Assembly (NCBI GenBank): GCA_963702755.1
Contig: CAVPDZ010000007.1
Span: 62,001-126,000 of the forward strand
DNA length: 64,000 bases
Reading direction: 5' to 3'
Source of the DNA: JAJPKK01 sp963702755
Lineage (GTDB): Bacteria > Pseudomonadota > Alphaproteobacteria > Rhizobiales > Xanthobacteraceae
This document shows, one piece after another, positions 31,919-41,361 of the stretch. How positions within the stretch are numbered: position 1 is the first letter of the stretch; every line of letters starts with the position of its first letter. The translations under genes were made by a program, and so were the position numbers. Under the pieces are notes generated by a model that saw only the letters and a program-made list of their open reading frames with translations, ran no database searches and had not been told where the DNA came from.

Positions 31919-31960
31919 GAAGCCCCGGATCTGCAGACTTTGAAGAGTGGAGAAAGAATC

Positions 31961-32365
31961 ATGGGCCCGACCGTTGCTCCCTATCTGACGATCAAAGGCG
32001 CCGCCGAAGCGATCGCGTTCTATCAGAAAGCGTTCGGCGCGACCGAGACCACGCGCATGCAGGCGCAGGACGGCAAGCGGCTGATGCATGCCTCGCTCAG
32101 CATCAATGGCGGCACCGTCATGCTGTCCGATGAGTTTGCCGAGCATGGCGGTCCTCCTGCACCGAGCAAGGAGCGTCCGTCGCCGGTCGCGGTGTCGCTG
32201 ATGTTGGCGACGCCGGCCGACGTCGATGCGACTTACAAGCGCGCCATCGATCTCGGCGCGACCAACGTCATGGAGCCGTCCGACATGTTCTGGGGTGACC
32301 GCTTCGCCATGGTCACGGACCCCTTCGGCCACCGCTGGATGCTCGACGCACCACAGAAGAAGTAA
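31961..32365 (+). CDS. VOC-superfamily (glyoxalase/bleomycin-resistance-like) protein
   Basis: A 134-residue protein of the PhnB-like VOC group. It begins PYLTIKGAAEAIAFYQKAFGA and ends DRFAMVTDPFGHRWMLD, both signatures of the betaalphabetabetabeta VOC fold. The function of such proteins is usually unknown; metal-dependent activity is possible. I use ATG 31961 after GGAGAAAG rather than the earlier in-frame ATG 31940. It is divergent from leuC. Confidence 0.88.
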   Translation: MGPTVAPYLTIKGAAEAIAFYQKAFGATETTRMQAQDGKRLMHASLSINGGTVMLSDEFAEHGGPPAPSKERPSPVAVSLMLATPADVDATYKRAIDLGATNVMEPSDMFWGDRFAMVTDPFGHRWMLDAPQKK

Positions 32366-32422
32366 ATGCGGCATTCAGAAGAAAGCGGGCCTTCAGAGGA
32401 AAGCGCGGCCTTCCGCCAAGAC

Positions 32423-32528
32423 CGTCATTCCGGGGGCCGAGCGCAGCGAGGCAGCCCGGAATCCATACTCCGCAGCACGGTGTGTCATGGATTCCGGGCT
32501 CGACGCTTCGCGTCGCCCCGGAATGACG
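32423..32528. repeat. interspersed palindrome (CGTCATTCCGGGG family), copy 1
   Basis: Arms CGTCATTCCGGGGGCCGAGC and the inverted GTCGCCCCGGAATGACG enclose inner inverted CCCGGAATCCAT / ATGGATTCCGGG. The second copy is at 56257-56358. It lies between the convergent VOC gene and rplS. Confidence 0.88.
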
Positions 32529-32563
32529 AATTTGGCCCGGTTTACCGAAGAAGAGGGCGAAGC

Positions 32564-32954
32564 CTACTCGGCGGCTTCGCTGGTCTCGGTGGTGCGCTCC
32601 GTGCGCTCGCCGATGCGCGCGGACTTGCCGCGGCGCGAGCGCAGGTAATAGAGCTTCGCCCGGCGCACCTTGCCGCGCCTGACCACCTGGATCGAATTCG
32701 ATCATCGGCGAATAGAGCGGGAACACGCGTTCGACGCCCTCGCCGTAGGAAATCTTGCGCACCGTGAAGTTCTCGTTGAGGCCGTTGCCGGCGCGCCCGA
32801 TGCACACGCCCTCATAGGCCTGCACGCGGGTGCGGTCGCCTTCGACCACCTTCACGTTAACCAGCACGGTGTCGCCAGGACCAAAGTCCGGGATCGTCTT
32901 GCCGGCGGAAAGCTTCGCCATCTGCTCTTGTTCGAGCTGTTGGATCAGGTTCAT
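32564..32954 (-). CDS. rplS: 50S ribosomal protein L19, frameshifted near 32696
   Basis: About 129 residues after repair. It begins MNLIQQLEQEQMAKL and contains PGDTVLVNVKVVEGDRTR and the conserved GVERVFPLYSPMI. One extra base near 32696 breaks the conserved IESIQVVRRGKVRR segment; the corrected frame ends TTETSEAAE at 32564. As L19 sits at the 30S-50S interface and is a core gene, a sequence error is far likelier than loss. CGGAGATA precedes the ATG. It is downstream of trmD in the same direction. Confidence 0.93.
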
Positions 32955-33053
32955 GGGGTATCTCCGTCGGCCGCCGCCAACGCTTCCCTATGGGGTTCCG
33001 GGGAGGGCGGGCCGCTATCTCGGGGCCGCCTATACGACAAAGTCACCCCTTTG

Positions 33054-33773
33054 TCACGTTTTCGGTTTCGGCTTTGCCGGCTGAGTCCGGGCGGCCTGAT
33101 AGGCGGCCCAGAGGTCCGGCCGGCGCTCCCGCGTCAGCCGCTCGGCCTCGGTGCGCCGCCAGGCGTCGACCTTGCCGTGATCGCCGGAGGTCAGCACGTC
33201 GGGAATGGTGCGGCCCTCCCAAAGCTGCGGCCGGGTGAACTGCGGATATTCGATGAGGTGCGCCGAAAAGCTCTCCTCGACGGCAGAAGCCTCCTTGCCC
33301 ATGACGCCAGGAATGAGCCGCACGCAGGCGTCGATCAGCACCATGGCCGCGACCTCGCCGCCGGAGAGCACATAATCGCCGATCGAAATCTCGGTCAGGC
33401 CGCGCCCCGCAATCACCCGCTCGTCGACCCCCTCGAACCGGCCGCACACGACGATTGCGCCCGGCCCCGCGGCGAGATCACGCACGCGCGCCTGCGTCAG
33501 CGGCTCGCCGCGCGGCGACATCAGGAGGCGCGGGCGATCGTCCGTGGCGACCGCGTCGATGGCGCGTGCGATCACGTCCGCCTTCATCACCATGCCCGGC
33601 CCGCCGCCGGCCGGCGTGTCGTCGACCATGCGATGGCGGTCGGTCGCGAAGTCGCGGATGTCGACCGCGTCGAGCGACCACAAGCCTTTTTCACTCGCTC
33701 GCCCGGCAAGGCTTGCGCCCAACGGCCCCGGAAACATTTCGGGGAAAATGGTGAGCACGGTCGCGCGCCACAT
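33054..33773 (-). CDS. trmD: tRNA (guanine-37-N1)-methyltransferase
   Basis: A 239-residue SPOUT methyltransferase that methylates G37 of tRNAs with S-adenosylmethionine, preventing +1 frameshifting. It starts WRATVLTIFPEMFPG; the trefoil-knot S-adenosylmethionine site is seen in SPRGEPLTQARVRDL and in ISIGDYVLSGGE. The start lies two bases beyond the rimM stop, showing coupling. Confidence 0.96.
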   Translation of the reverse strand: MWRATVLTIFPEMFPGPLGASLAGRASEKGLWSLDAVDIRDFATDRHRMVDDTPAGGGPGMVMKADVIARAIDAVATDDRPRLLMSPRGEPLTQARVRDLAAGPGAIVVCGRFEGVDERVIAGRGLTEISIGDYVLSGGEVAAMVLIDACVRLIPGVMGKEASAVEESFSAHLIEYPQFTRPQLWEGRTIPDVLTSGDHGKVDAWRRTEAERLTRERRPDLWAAYQAARTQPAKPKPKT

Positions 33774-33775
33774 GG

Positions 33776-34303
33776 CTAACGCTCGCGATTGCCGACAGGC
33801 GCGTCGGCCTCGGCCGGCTCGAACAGGTCCGCTGCATCGATCACGATGCGGCCCTCGGCGATCGCAACGTCCGGAACCATCGCGGCGGTGAACGGCACGA
33901 GCACCGTATCGCCGGCCGCGGGCGCGATTTCGAGCAGGTCGCCGGCGCCGAAATTATGAACGGCAATCACGGTGCCGAGCGGCTTGCCCGCGCGATCCTC
34001 CGCGGCGAGCCCGATCATGTCGGCATGATAGAACTCGTCGGGCTCAGGCGGCGGCAGCCGGTCGCGCGGCACGTAAAGATCGACGTTGCGCAGGCGCTCG
34101 GCCGCAGTGCGGTCGGCGACGCCCTTGAGCCGCGCGACGAAGAACTCCTTCGCCGGCCGCAAGGTCTCGATTTCGACCTGCCGCGTGCCGTCCGCGCTCT
34201 CCAACGGACCGTAACGCGCGACCGCCTCGGGATCGGCCGTGAACGACCACAGTCTCACTTCGCCGCGCGTGCCGTGCGCGGCGCCGATCCGGCCGACACA
34301 AAC
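33776..34303 (-). CDS. rimM: ribosome maturation factor RimM, start unresolved
   Basis: 16S rRNA processing factor binding S19 in the assembling 30S. The N-terminal RimM domain begins VCVGRIGAAHGTRGEV; the C-terminal PRC-barrel contains DMIGLAAEDRAG and HNFGAGDLLEI. I place the 5' limit at the first conserved residue (34303). The frame stays open upstream, but no ATG, GTG or TTG occurs before the rpsP coding region, so a start codon is missing or hidden by another indel at 34304-34440. It lies between rpsP and trmD, as usual. Confidence 0.88.
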   Translation of the reverse strand, partial: VCVGRIGAAHGTRGEVRLWSFTADPEAVARYGPLESADGTRQVEIETLRPAKEFFVARLKGVADRTAAERLRNVDLYVPRDRLPPPEPDEFYHADMIGLAAEDRAGKPLGTVIAVHNFGAGDLLEIAPAAGDTVLVPFTAAMVPDVAIAEGRIVIDAADLFEPAEADAPVGNRER

Positions 34304-34448
34304 ACGATCGCTACGATCGCGCGCGCTGGCGTCAGGGCGAGGGCGCCGCCGTATGCGCGTGTGATTTCGCGGGTCCCAATTTCGCGGGTCCCATGTGCGC
34401 GGCCCCGCCCGGAAACTCAGGTCGAATGGGTCACGGCGCGTCCGCCGC

Positions 34449-34814
34449 TCAGCTCGCAGCCTTTGCCGCGGGCTTGGCGGCGGCTTCCTTGGCCGCGGCT
34501 TCGGCGCGGGCCTTGCGCTCCTTGCGCGGGATCGCCCGTTCCGGATTGTTGCGCGCCTCGCGCTTGCGCACGCCGGCGGCATCGAGGAAGCGCAGGATGC
34601 GGTCGGACGGCTGCGCGCCCTTGGCGAGCCAGGTCTTGGCCTTCTCGAGATCGAACTTGAGCCGATCCGCGTTGTCCTTGGGCAGCAGCGGATTGAAATA
34701 GCCGAGCCGCTCGATGAAGCGACCGTCACGCGGATAACGGCTGTCCGCCACCACGATGTGATAGACCGGCCGCTTCTTGGTTCCGGCGCGGGCCATGCGG
34801 ATTTTCAACGACAT
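34449..34814 (-). CDS. rpsP: 30S ribosomal protein S16
   Basis: A 121-residue protein with the S16 start MSLKIRMARAGTKKRP and YHIVVADSRYPRDGRFIE, followed by an Ala/Lys-rich C-terminal extension typical of alphaproteobacteria. AAAGGA precedes the ATG. It is in the ffh-rpsP-rimM-trmD-rplS order. Confidence 0.96.
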   Translation of the reverse strand: MSLKIRMARAGTKKRPVYHIVVADSRYPRDGRFIERLGYFNPLLPKDNADRLKFDLEKAKTWLAKGAQPSDRILRFLDAAGVRKREARNNPERAIPRKERKARAEAAAKEAAAKPAAKAAS

Positions 34815-34885
34815 TGTTCGTCCTTTCTAGGCTTGATTGGCTTGATCGATGTGATTGCTTCAATGCGGGTGAAATCGGTTAGCGC

Positions 34886-36514
34886 TCATTTCTTCCTGCC
34901 GAAACCCGGGAAGCCGCCGAGACCCGGCAGCTTCGGGCCGCCGCCAAGGCCGGGCAGGCCGCTCGGTTTGCCGGGCAAGTTCGGCAGCCCCGGCATCGCC
35001 GCCGGCGCCTTGGGCAAATTTTGCGTGCCGGCCGGCGGCGCCGCTCCCGGCATCCCTGGCGGCGGGCCGCCGGGTAAACCGCCCGGTAAACCGCCAGGAA
35101 TGCCGCCGGGTAAACCGCCCGGCATTTTCTCCGCGATCTTTGCCATCTCCTCCGGGCTCGGCATGCCGCCGCCCATGCCCAGCGCATTGGCGAGGCCGGC
35201 GAGCGGGCCGCGCTTGGCGCCGCCCATGGCCTTCATCATGTCGGCCATGCCGCGATGCATCTTGAGGAGGCGGTTGATCTCCTCGACCTTGGTGCCGGAG
35301 CCTGCGGCGATGCGGCGCTTGCGGCTCGCCTTCAGCACATCCGGGTGACGGCGCTCGTTTGGCGTCATCGAGTGGATGATGGCGACCTGATGCTTGAGGA
35401 CCTTGTCGTCGAGGTTCGCCGCGGCGATCTGGCTCTTCATCTTGGCGATGCCGGGCAGCATGCCCATGAGGCCGCCGAGGCCGCCCATGCGCTGCATCTG
35501 CTCGAGCTGCTGGCGCAGGTCGTTGAGATCGAAGGCGCCTTTGCGCATGCGCTCGGCGGTGCGCATCGCCTGTTCGGCGTCGATGGTGGCGGCGGCTTTC
35601 TCGACCAGCGAGACAATGTCGCCCATGCCGAGAATGCGGTCGGCGATGCGCGTCGGATGAAAGTCTTCGAGCGCATCGAGCTTTTCGCCGGTGCCGATGA
35701 GCTTGATGGGCTTGCCGGTCACCGCGCGCATGGAGAGCGCGGCGCCGCCGCGCCCATCGCCGTCGACCCGCGTCAGCACGATGCCGGTAAGGCCCACGCG
35801 CTCATCGAACGCGCGGGCGAGGTTGACGGCGTCCTGGCCGGTCAAACTGTCGGCCACCAGCAGCACTTCATGGGGATTGGCGGCGGCCTTCACCTCGGCC
35901 GCTTCCGCCATCATCGCATCGTCGAGGGTGATGCGGCCGGCGGTGTCGAGCAGCACCACGTCGTAGCCGCCGAGCCGGGCGGCCTCGATGGCGCGCCGCG
36001 CGATCTGGACCGGCGTCTGCCCCGCGACGATCGGGAGGGTGGCGACGCCGACCTGCTGGCCGAGCACCGCAAGCTGCTCCATGGCCGCCGGGCGGCGGGT
36101 GTCGAGCGACGCCATCAGCGTCTTGCGCCGCATCTGGTCGTTGAGGCGGCGGGCGATCTTGGCCGTGGTGGTGGTTTTGCCGGAGCCCTGCAGGCCGACC
36201 ATCATGATCGGCACCGGCGCCGGCGCATTGAGATCGATCGGATCGGCGGTCGTGCCCAGTGTCTCGATCAACTGGTCGTGGACGATCTTCACGACCATCT
36301 GGCCGGGGGTGACCGATTTCACCACCTCGACCCCGACCGCGCGCTCGCGCAGCTTGTCGATGAAGGCACGGACCACGTCGAGCGCCACGTCCGCTTCGAG
36401 GAGCGCACGCCGCACTTCGCGCGAGGCCGCATCGACGTCGGCTGCGGTCAGCGCACCGCGCCGCGTCAACCGGTCGAGAATGCCGGACAGCTTGTCGGAC
36501 AGGCCTTCGAACAT
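34886..36514 (-). CDS. ffh: signal recognition particle GTPase Ffh
   Basis: About 542 residues. NG domain: GLQGSGKTTTTAK (about 107), DTAGR and TRVDGD; then the Met-rich M domain that binds 4.5S RNA and signal sequences (about 310-440). The tail of about 95 residues is nearly all Gly, Pro, Leu and Met with GGLPGG and LPGLGG repeats. Ffh targets nascent membrane proteins to FtsY, encoded at 45857-46807. I use the ATG giving MFEGLSDKLSGIL, since 31 upstream codons in frame are not Ffh-like. Confidence 0.95.
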   Translation of the reverse strand: MFEGLSDKLSGILDRLTRRGALTAADVDAASREVRRALLEADVALDVVRAFIDKLRERAVGVEVVKSVTPGQMVVKIVHDQLIETLGTTADPIDLNAPAPVPIMMVGLQGSGKTTTTAKIARRLNDQMRRKTLMASLDTRRPAAMEQLAVLGQQVGVATLPIVAGQTPVQIARRAIEAARLGGYDVVLLDTAGRITLDDAMMAEAAEVKAAANPHEVLLVADSLTGQDAVNLARAFDERVGLTGIVLTRVDGDGRGGAALSMRAVTGKPIKLIGTGEKLDALEDFHPTRIADRILGMGDIVSLVEKAAATIDAEQAMRTAERMRKGAFDLNDLRQQLEQMQRMGGLGGLMGMLPGIAKMKSQIAAANLDDKVLKHQVAIIHSMTPNERRHPDVLKASRKRRIAAGSGTKVEEINRLLKMHRGMADMMKAMGGAKRGPLAGLANALGMGGGMPSPEEMAKIAEKMPGGLPGGIPGGLPGGLPGGPPPGMPGAAPPAGTQNLPKAPAAMPGLPNLPGKPSGLPGLGGGPKLPGLGGFPGFGRKK

Positions 36515-36721
36515 GCGTACGTTTTCACCGGCCGCTGGGCTCGCCCGCACCCATCGCGGGCGCGGGGACAGCGCTTTTCCAAACACCAACACCGCCCGAG
36601 GGCGCACAGCGCTGTCGGGCGTTGACCCCCGGCCTCACGGGACCGGCGGGCTTAGCTTCATTCGGCTCTTATCGAGAGCAACGGACACTTATGGCCCGGC
36701 CCGCCCAAAGTCAACCAAACA

Positions 36722-36870
36722 CCCTCCCCTGGAGGGGGAGGGTCGGACTGCCGCAGGCAGTCCGGGGTGGGGTGGCAGCGGTGCGGCAGTGACGGCGCCG
36801 AATGTGCGGAAGCGCTGTCACCCCCACCCGGCCGCTTGCGCGGCCGACCTCCCCCCTCCAGGGGAGGGGG
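36722..36870. repeat. GC-rich palindromic element (CCCTCCCC...GGGGAGGG), copy A
   Basis: A 149-base element. It starts CCCTCCCCTGGAGGGGGAGG and ends with the inverted CCTCCCCCCTCCAGGGGAGG. Inside are sub-palindromes GGACTGCC/GGCAGTCC and GGCCGCTTGCGCGGCC. Same layout as copy E inside hyuB. It abuts the stop codon of the small gene at 36876. Confidence 0.88.
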
Positions 36871-36875
36871 CTGCC

Positions 36876-37133
36876 CTATTCGAACGTCGTGCCGAATTCG
36901 CCGAGCCAGCTTTCCTTCACTTCGGCCTGGATGCGCTCCAAGATCGAGACCACCCGGCCGATGCGCCCGCGGGGGACCTCGTGCGGCGCCTTGAGGTGGC
37001 GCTCCTGGTCGAAGAGGTGGCAGGCCTTGACCAATTCGTCATGGGTGATGCCGGTTGCGATGATCTCCGCGATGGTTGCGTCATCGATCGGGTGCACCGC
37101 CGCCAGAACTTCATCACGGCTCAATTCCGACAT
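36876..37133 (-). CDS. conserved small protein of unknown function
   Basis: An 85-residue, mostly helical acidic protein (MSELSRDEVLAAVHPIDDAT ... SWLGEFGTTFE). No signal peptide or membrane segment. I recognise no family. The start is certain: AAGGAGGAGGG lies just before the ATG. It ends four bases from a palindromic element. The neighbours (ffh, metallo-beta-lactamase) do not suggest a function. Confidence 0.65.
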   Translation of the reverse strand: MSELSRDEVLAAVHPIDDATIAEIIATGITHDELVKACHLFDQERHLKAPHEVPRGRIGRVVSILERIQAEVKESWLGEFGTTFE

Positions 37134-37213
37134 ACCCTCCTCCTTAGACCTCTTCACCCAACCGCCATAAACGCGACTGAGATTTTTGCGACTGAAGATC
37201 CGCGCGCGGCGAG

Positions 37214-38359
37214 ATGCCGCCCGGCATGGTTATAGCTTTGCCGCAGGCTTGTCGCCAAGGAAGGAAGACGCGAGCAAGACCGCTGCAACAATCAGAGCCC
37301 CGCACCGTCAACCATGTCCCTCTTCCGCAATCCGTTCGATTCCCGTTCGACGCGCCGCAGCGCCGTGGCTCGCCGCCGGCGAACCCCTATTACAAGGGGC
37401 CAGTCTCCGATCACTTCGACGGTGTCCGGTTCTTTGATCCCCTTGGCACGGCGCCGCGGCGCCTCGGCGATCTGCTGCGCTGGCGCCTCTCGGGCAGCGG
37501 CGTGCGATGGCCCGAATGGGCGCCAAGCCCGTTCCAGGATCATCCGCCCGCGAAAGTCGAAGGGACGCGCCTGCGCATCAGCTTCATCGGCCATGCCTCG
37601 TTCCTGCTGCAGACCGGCGGGCTCAATCTCCTCGTCGATCCGGTGTGGTCGGAGCGGGTTTCGCCCTTCTCGTTCATCGGCCCGAAGCGCGTCAACAATC
37701 CAGGCATTGCCTTTGCGGCGCTGCCGCCGATCGACGCCGTGCTCGTGTCCCACGGCCATTACGATCACCTCGATGTCCCGACGCTGTCGCGGCTCGCGGC
37801 GGCGCATCGGCCGCGCGTCGTCACGCCGCTCGGCAACGACGCCGTGATGCGGGCGCACGATCCGGCGATCGCCGCCGAAGCCTTCGACTGGCATCAGCGC
37901 GTCGCGCTCGCGCCTGACGTCGCCGTGACGCCGGTGCCGCTGCGTCACTGGTCGGCGCGCACGCTCTCCGATCGCAACATGACGCTGTGGGCAGGCTTCG
38001 TCATCGAGACGCCGGCCGGACGCATCTATCACGTGACCGATTCCGGCTATGGCGACGGCCATCGTTTCCGCGAGGCCCGCGAGCGCTACGGGCCGTTTCG
38101 TCTCGCCATCCTGCCAATCGGCGCCTATGAGCCGCGCTGGTTCATGCGCGATCAGCACATGAATCCGCAGGAAGCCGTCCAGGCGTTGCAGGATTGCGGG
38201 GCGGAGCATGCGCTCGCCCACCATCACGGCACGTTCAAGCTGACGGACGAGGGGATCGACGCGCCTGCCACCGCGCTCGCACACGCCCGCGCGGCCGCCG
38301 GCGTCGATGCGGACCGGTTCCGCGTGCTCAGGCCCGGAGAAGTCTGGGAGCTTACTTGA
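37214..38359 (+). CDS. metallo-beta-lactamase-fold hydrolase, RomA/UlaG-like
   Basis: About 381 residues. The zinc motif SHGHYDHLD (HxHxDH) lies at about 180, with downstream histidines in PLRHWSAR and HVTDSGYG and a C-terminal HHHGTF. This is the NAPE-PLD/RomA-like branch of the fold, usually cytoplasmic and of unknown substrate. The conserved region begins only at about residue 55 (NPYYKGPVSDHFDG), so the true start may be later than ATG 37214. It is convergent with, and overlaps by eight bases, the GyrI-like gene. Confidence 0.85.
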   Translation: MPPGMVIALPQACRQGRKTRARPLQQSEPRTVNHVPLPQSVRFPFDAPQRRGSPPANPYYKGPVSDHFDGVRFFDPLGTAPRRLGDLLRWRLSGSGVRWPEWAPSPFQDHPPAKVEGTRLRISFIGHASFLLQTGGLNLLVDPVWSERVSPFSFIGPKRVNNPGIAFAALPPIDAVLVSHGHYDHLDVPTLSRLAAAHRPRVVTPLGNDAVMRAHDPAIAAEAFDWHQRVALAPDVAVTPVPLRHWSARTLSDRNMTLWAGFVIETPAGRIYHVTDSGYGDGHRFREARERYGPFRLAILPIGAYEPRWFMRDQHMNPQEAVQALQDCGAEHALAHHHGTFKLTDEGIDAPATALAHARAAAGVDADRFRVLRPGEVWELT

Positions 38360-38960
38360 GGGGGACGAAGATCTCGACCACGAGATCATCCTCGGGCGTC
38401 GTCGCCGGGTCCTTCACGAACTGCTCGATGAACAGGTCCTTGGCGTCGAGCTGCTTCTCGTCGAGATAATTCGTGATGGCGTCGTAGGTCGTATCCATCG
38501 CGTCGTAGGAGCCGCGGTGAACGAACTTGAGGGCTTTGCCGGCCGGCGCCTTGCCGGTCTTGAGCTCGGTGCCGGCGGGCAGCGTCGGCAACTCCGTCAC
38601 TGGCAGCGCGGTCTGGAATTGGAATCCGGTGTCGTCGGTCGCGGTGTAAATCGTCATCGGCGGGCCGGGCGACTTGATGCCCTGCTTGTCCGCTGCCGCA
38701 TTCAGGGTCTTGAGGGCATCGACGATCGTCTTAAAGGCGTTTTCCCAGAGGCCCGAGCCGGATATGTAAACGATCGGCGTGCCGGGCAGCGTCACCTCTT
38801 CACCGAAGACGTCGTTGACGGGCGGCGGCGATGGCTGGGCGGCAGCGGGTGGCGCCTGCGGTCCGGCGGCGGGAGCCTGGGCCCCTGCCGGCACCATGGC
38901 GAACCATCCCAGGGCAGTGGCCGCTGCCACGGCCAGCCGCACCATCCGCAAAGCCATCAT
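38352..38960 (-). CDS. exported GyrI-like / AraC effector-binding-domain protein
   Basis: A 202-residue precursor. The signal peptide ends near PAGAQA and is followed by an Ala/Pro linker. From about residue 50 comes a GyrI-like ligand-binding domain (VYISGSGLWENAFKTIVDAL ... HRGSYDAMDTTYDAI ... DLFIEQFVKDP). Such domains bind small molecules or regulate gyrase in the cytoplasm; here the signal peptide implies a periplasmic binding role. Its substrate is unknown. Divergent from dapF. Confidence 0.78.
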   Translation of the reverse strand: MMALRMVRLAVAAATALGWFAMVPAGAQAPAAGPQAPPAAAQPSPPPVNDVFGEEVTLPGTPIVYISGSGLWENAFKTIVDALKTLNAAADKQGIKSPGPPMTIYTATDDTGFQFQTALPVTELPTLPAGTELKTGKAPAGKALKFVHRGSYDAMDTTYDAITNYLDEKQLDAKDLFIEQFVKDPATTPEDDLVVEIFVPLK

Positions 38961-39150
38961 GGAATTCTCCCCCGATGCTGCCCGGTACGCTCGGGCGTGG
39001 CACCATGGAACCTGTCTGCGTCAACTCCACCAACCCATATTATTACACGGGCTTCTAAGTCGCTGGTCATTAATTCCGGGCAATTTTATAAGCAGGGCCA
39101 AGCCCGGCAGGATCGGGTCCGCCAAAATTGAGGTATGAACAAAGTCCTGC

Positions 39151-40071
39151 ATGAGCGCGCTCGCCAACCAGCCTTTTGTGAAGATGAACGGCATCGGCAA
39201 CGAGATCGTCGTGGTCGACATGCGCCCGCGGCCGCAGGCGATCACGGCGGCCGATGCCCGGGCGGTTCATCGGGCCGAGCCCTATGATCAGCTGATGGCG
39301 ATCTATCCGCCGCGCCTCGCCGGAACCGACGCTTCGCTCCGCATCTTCAACAACGACGGTTCCGAGGCCGGCGCCTGCGGCAACGGCACGCGATGCGTCG
39401 CCGAAATCCTGTTCAAGGAACTCGGCAAGACCGCACTGACGCTCGAGACCAGCGCGGGCCTGCTGAATTGCCGGAAAGGCGCCGCGCCGCTGACCTCCAC
39501 CGTCGACATGGGCGTGCCGCGCTTCAAATGGAATGAAATCCCGCTGGCCGAGGAATTCTACGACACCCGCGCGATCGAGCTGCAGATCGGCCCGATCGAC
39601 AAGCCGATCCTGCATTCGCCGTCGGTCGTCAGCATGGGCAATCCGCATGCGATCTTCTGGGTCGACGACGTCAATGCCTTTGATCTCGCCAAGGTCGGTT
39701 CGCTGCTCGAATGCCATCCGATGTTTCCCGAGCGCGCCAACATTTCGCTCGCCCAGGTGATCTCCCGCACGCACCTGCTGGTGCGGACCTGGGAGCGCGG
39801 CGCCGGGCTCACCCGCGCCTGCGGCTCGGCGGCCTGCGCCGCCGCGGTCTGCGGCGCGCGCACCCGGCGCACCGGCCGCGAGGTCACGGTGACTTTGCCG
39901 GGCGGCGATCTTGCGATCGCCTGGCGGGAGAGCGACGACCATGTGCTGATGACGGGCCCGGTCGAATTCGAGCACGAAGGCCGGTTCGACGCGGCATTGT
40001 TCGCGCCGGCGGATGCACCGGCAAGTGAACTGGCAAGTGGACCACAAACCGGACGAGCAGGCGGGCGATGA
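39151..40071 (+). CDS. dapF: diaminopimelate epimerase
   Basis: A 306-residue PLP-independent epimerase converting LL- to meso-diaminopimelate for lysine and peptidoglycan. The two catalytic cysteines are in ACGNGTRC (about residue 75) and ACGSAAC (about 225). It starts MSALANQPFVKMNGIGNE. The stop overlaps the mtaB start (ATGA), a conserved pairing in this order. Confidence 0.95.
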   Translation: MSALANQPFVKMNGIGNEIVVVDMRPRPQAITAADARAVHRAEPYDQLMAIYPPRLAGTDASLRIFNNDGSEAGACGNGTRCVAEILFKELGKTALTLETSAGLLNCRKGAAPLTSTVDMGVPRFKWNEIPLAEEFYDTRAIELQIGPIDKPILHSPSVVSMGNPHAIFWVDDVNAFDLAKVGSLLECHPMFPERANISLAQVISRTHLLVRTWERGAGLTRACGSAACAAAVCGARTRRTGREVTVTLPGGDLAIAWRESDDHVLMTGPVEFEHEGRFDAALFAPADAPASELASGPQTGRAGGR

Positions 40072-41361
40072 GCGTCGACGTCGTCACCTTCGGCTGCCGG
40101 CTCAACGCCTACGAGTCCGAGGTCATCCGCCGCCATGCCGCGGCGGCCGGCATCGCCGACATGGTCGTGGTCAACACCTGCGCCGTGACGGCCGAGGCCG
40201 AGCGGCAGGCCCGCCAGGCGATCCGCCGGCTCAAGCGCGAGCGGCCGGAGGCACGCATCGTCGTCACCGGCTGCGCGGCCCAGACCAACCCGCAGAGCTT
40301 CGCCGAGCATGGCCGAAGTCGATCGCGTGATCGGCAACGATCTCAAGATGCAAGGCGAGGCGTGGCGCGCGACGCGCGACGCGCTCGCCGGCGCGCCTGA
40401 CTTCGGCGTCGGCGGCGACGAAAAGATCGCCGTCAACGACATCATGTCGGTGAAGGAAACCGCCGCCCACCTGATCGAAGGCATCGATGGCCGCGCCCGC
40501 GCCTATGTGCAGGTGCAGAACGGCTGCGACCATCGCTGCACCTTCTGCATCATTCCCTACGGCCGCGGCAATTCGCGCTCGGTGCCGATGGGCGAGGTGG
40601 TGGCGCAGGCGCGCCGTCTCGCCGACAACGGCTATCGCGAGGTCGTGCTCACCGGCGTCGACCTCACGAGCTATGGCGCCGATCTTCCCGGCGCGCCCAA
40701 GCTCGGCACGCTGGTGCGGCAAATTCTCAAGCATGTCCCCGACTTGCCGCGCCTGCGCCTCTCCTCGCTCGACTGCGTCGAGATCGACGATGCGCTGATG
40801 GAGGCATTCGCCACGGAGGAGCGGCTGATGCCGCACCTCCATCTGTCGCTGCAGGCGGGCGACGATCTCGTGCTCAAGCGCATGAAACGGCGGCATCGCC
40901 GCGCCGATGCCGTCGCATTGTGCGAGCAGCTGCGCCGGCTGCGGCCCGACATGGTGTTCGGCGCCGACATCATCGCCGGCTTCCCGACCGAGACCGAAGC
41001 GATGTTCCGCCGCTCCCTCGATCTCGTCGAGGACTGCGGCCTCACGCATCTGCACGTCTTTCCCTATTCGCCCCGGCGCGGAACGCCGGCCGCGCGCATG
41101 CCGCAGGTCGCCCGCGAAGCGGTGAAGGAGCGCGCCGCCCGTCTGCGCAAGCGCGGCGAGGCTGCGTTGCGTCGCCATCTCGACAGCGAAGTCGGAGAGG
41201 TGCGGCGCGTGCTCACCGAGACCGCGGGTGCCGGCCGCACCGAGCCGTTCACGCCGGTGCGGTTGGAGGGCGCGCTCGCGCCCGGCCGGATCGTTGCAGC
41301 GAAGATCATGGGCCATGATGGCCGCCGCCTGATCGCGATGCCACAAGGAGGGACGGCATGA
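40068..41361 (+). CDS. mtaB: tRNA t6A methylthiotransferase MtaB, frameshifted near 40308
   Basis: A radical-SAM enzyme adding a methylthio group to t6A37 of tRNA; about 430 residues after repair. The N-terminal cluster cysteines are in FGCRLN, NTCAVT and TGCAAQ; the radical-SAM motif is CDHRCTFC (about 150); a C-terminal TRAM-like region follows. One extra C near 40308 breaks SFAEMAEVDRVIGND. Its start overlaps dapF and its stop overlaps the next gene (ATGA both times). Confidence 0.94.
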
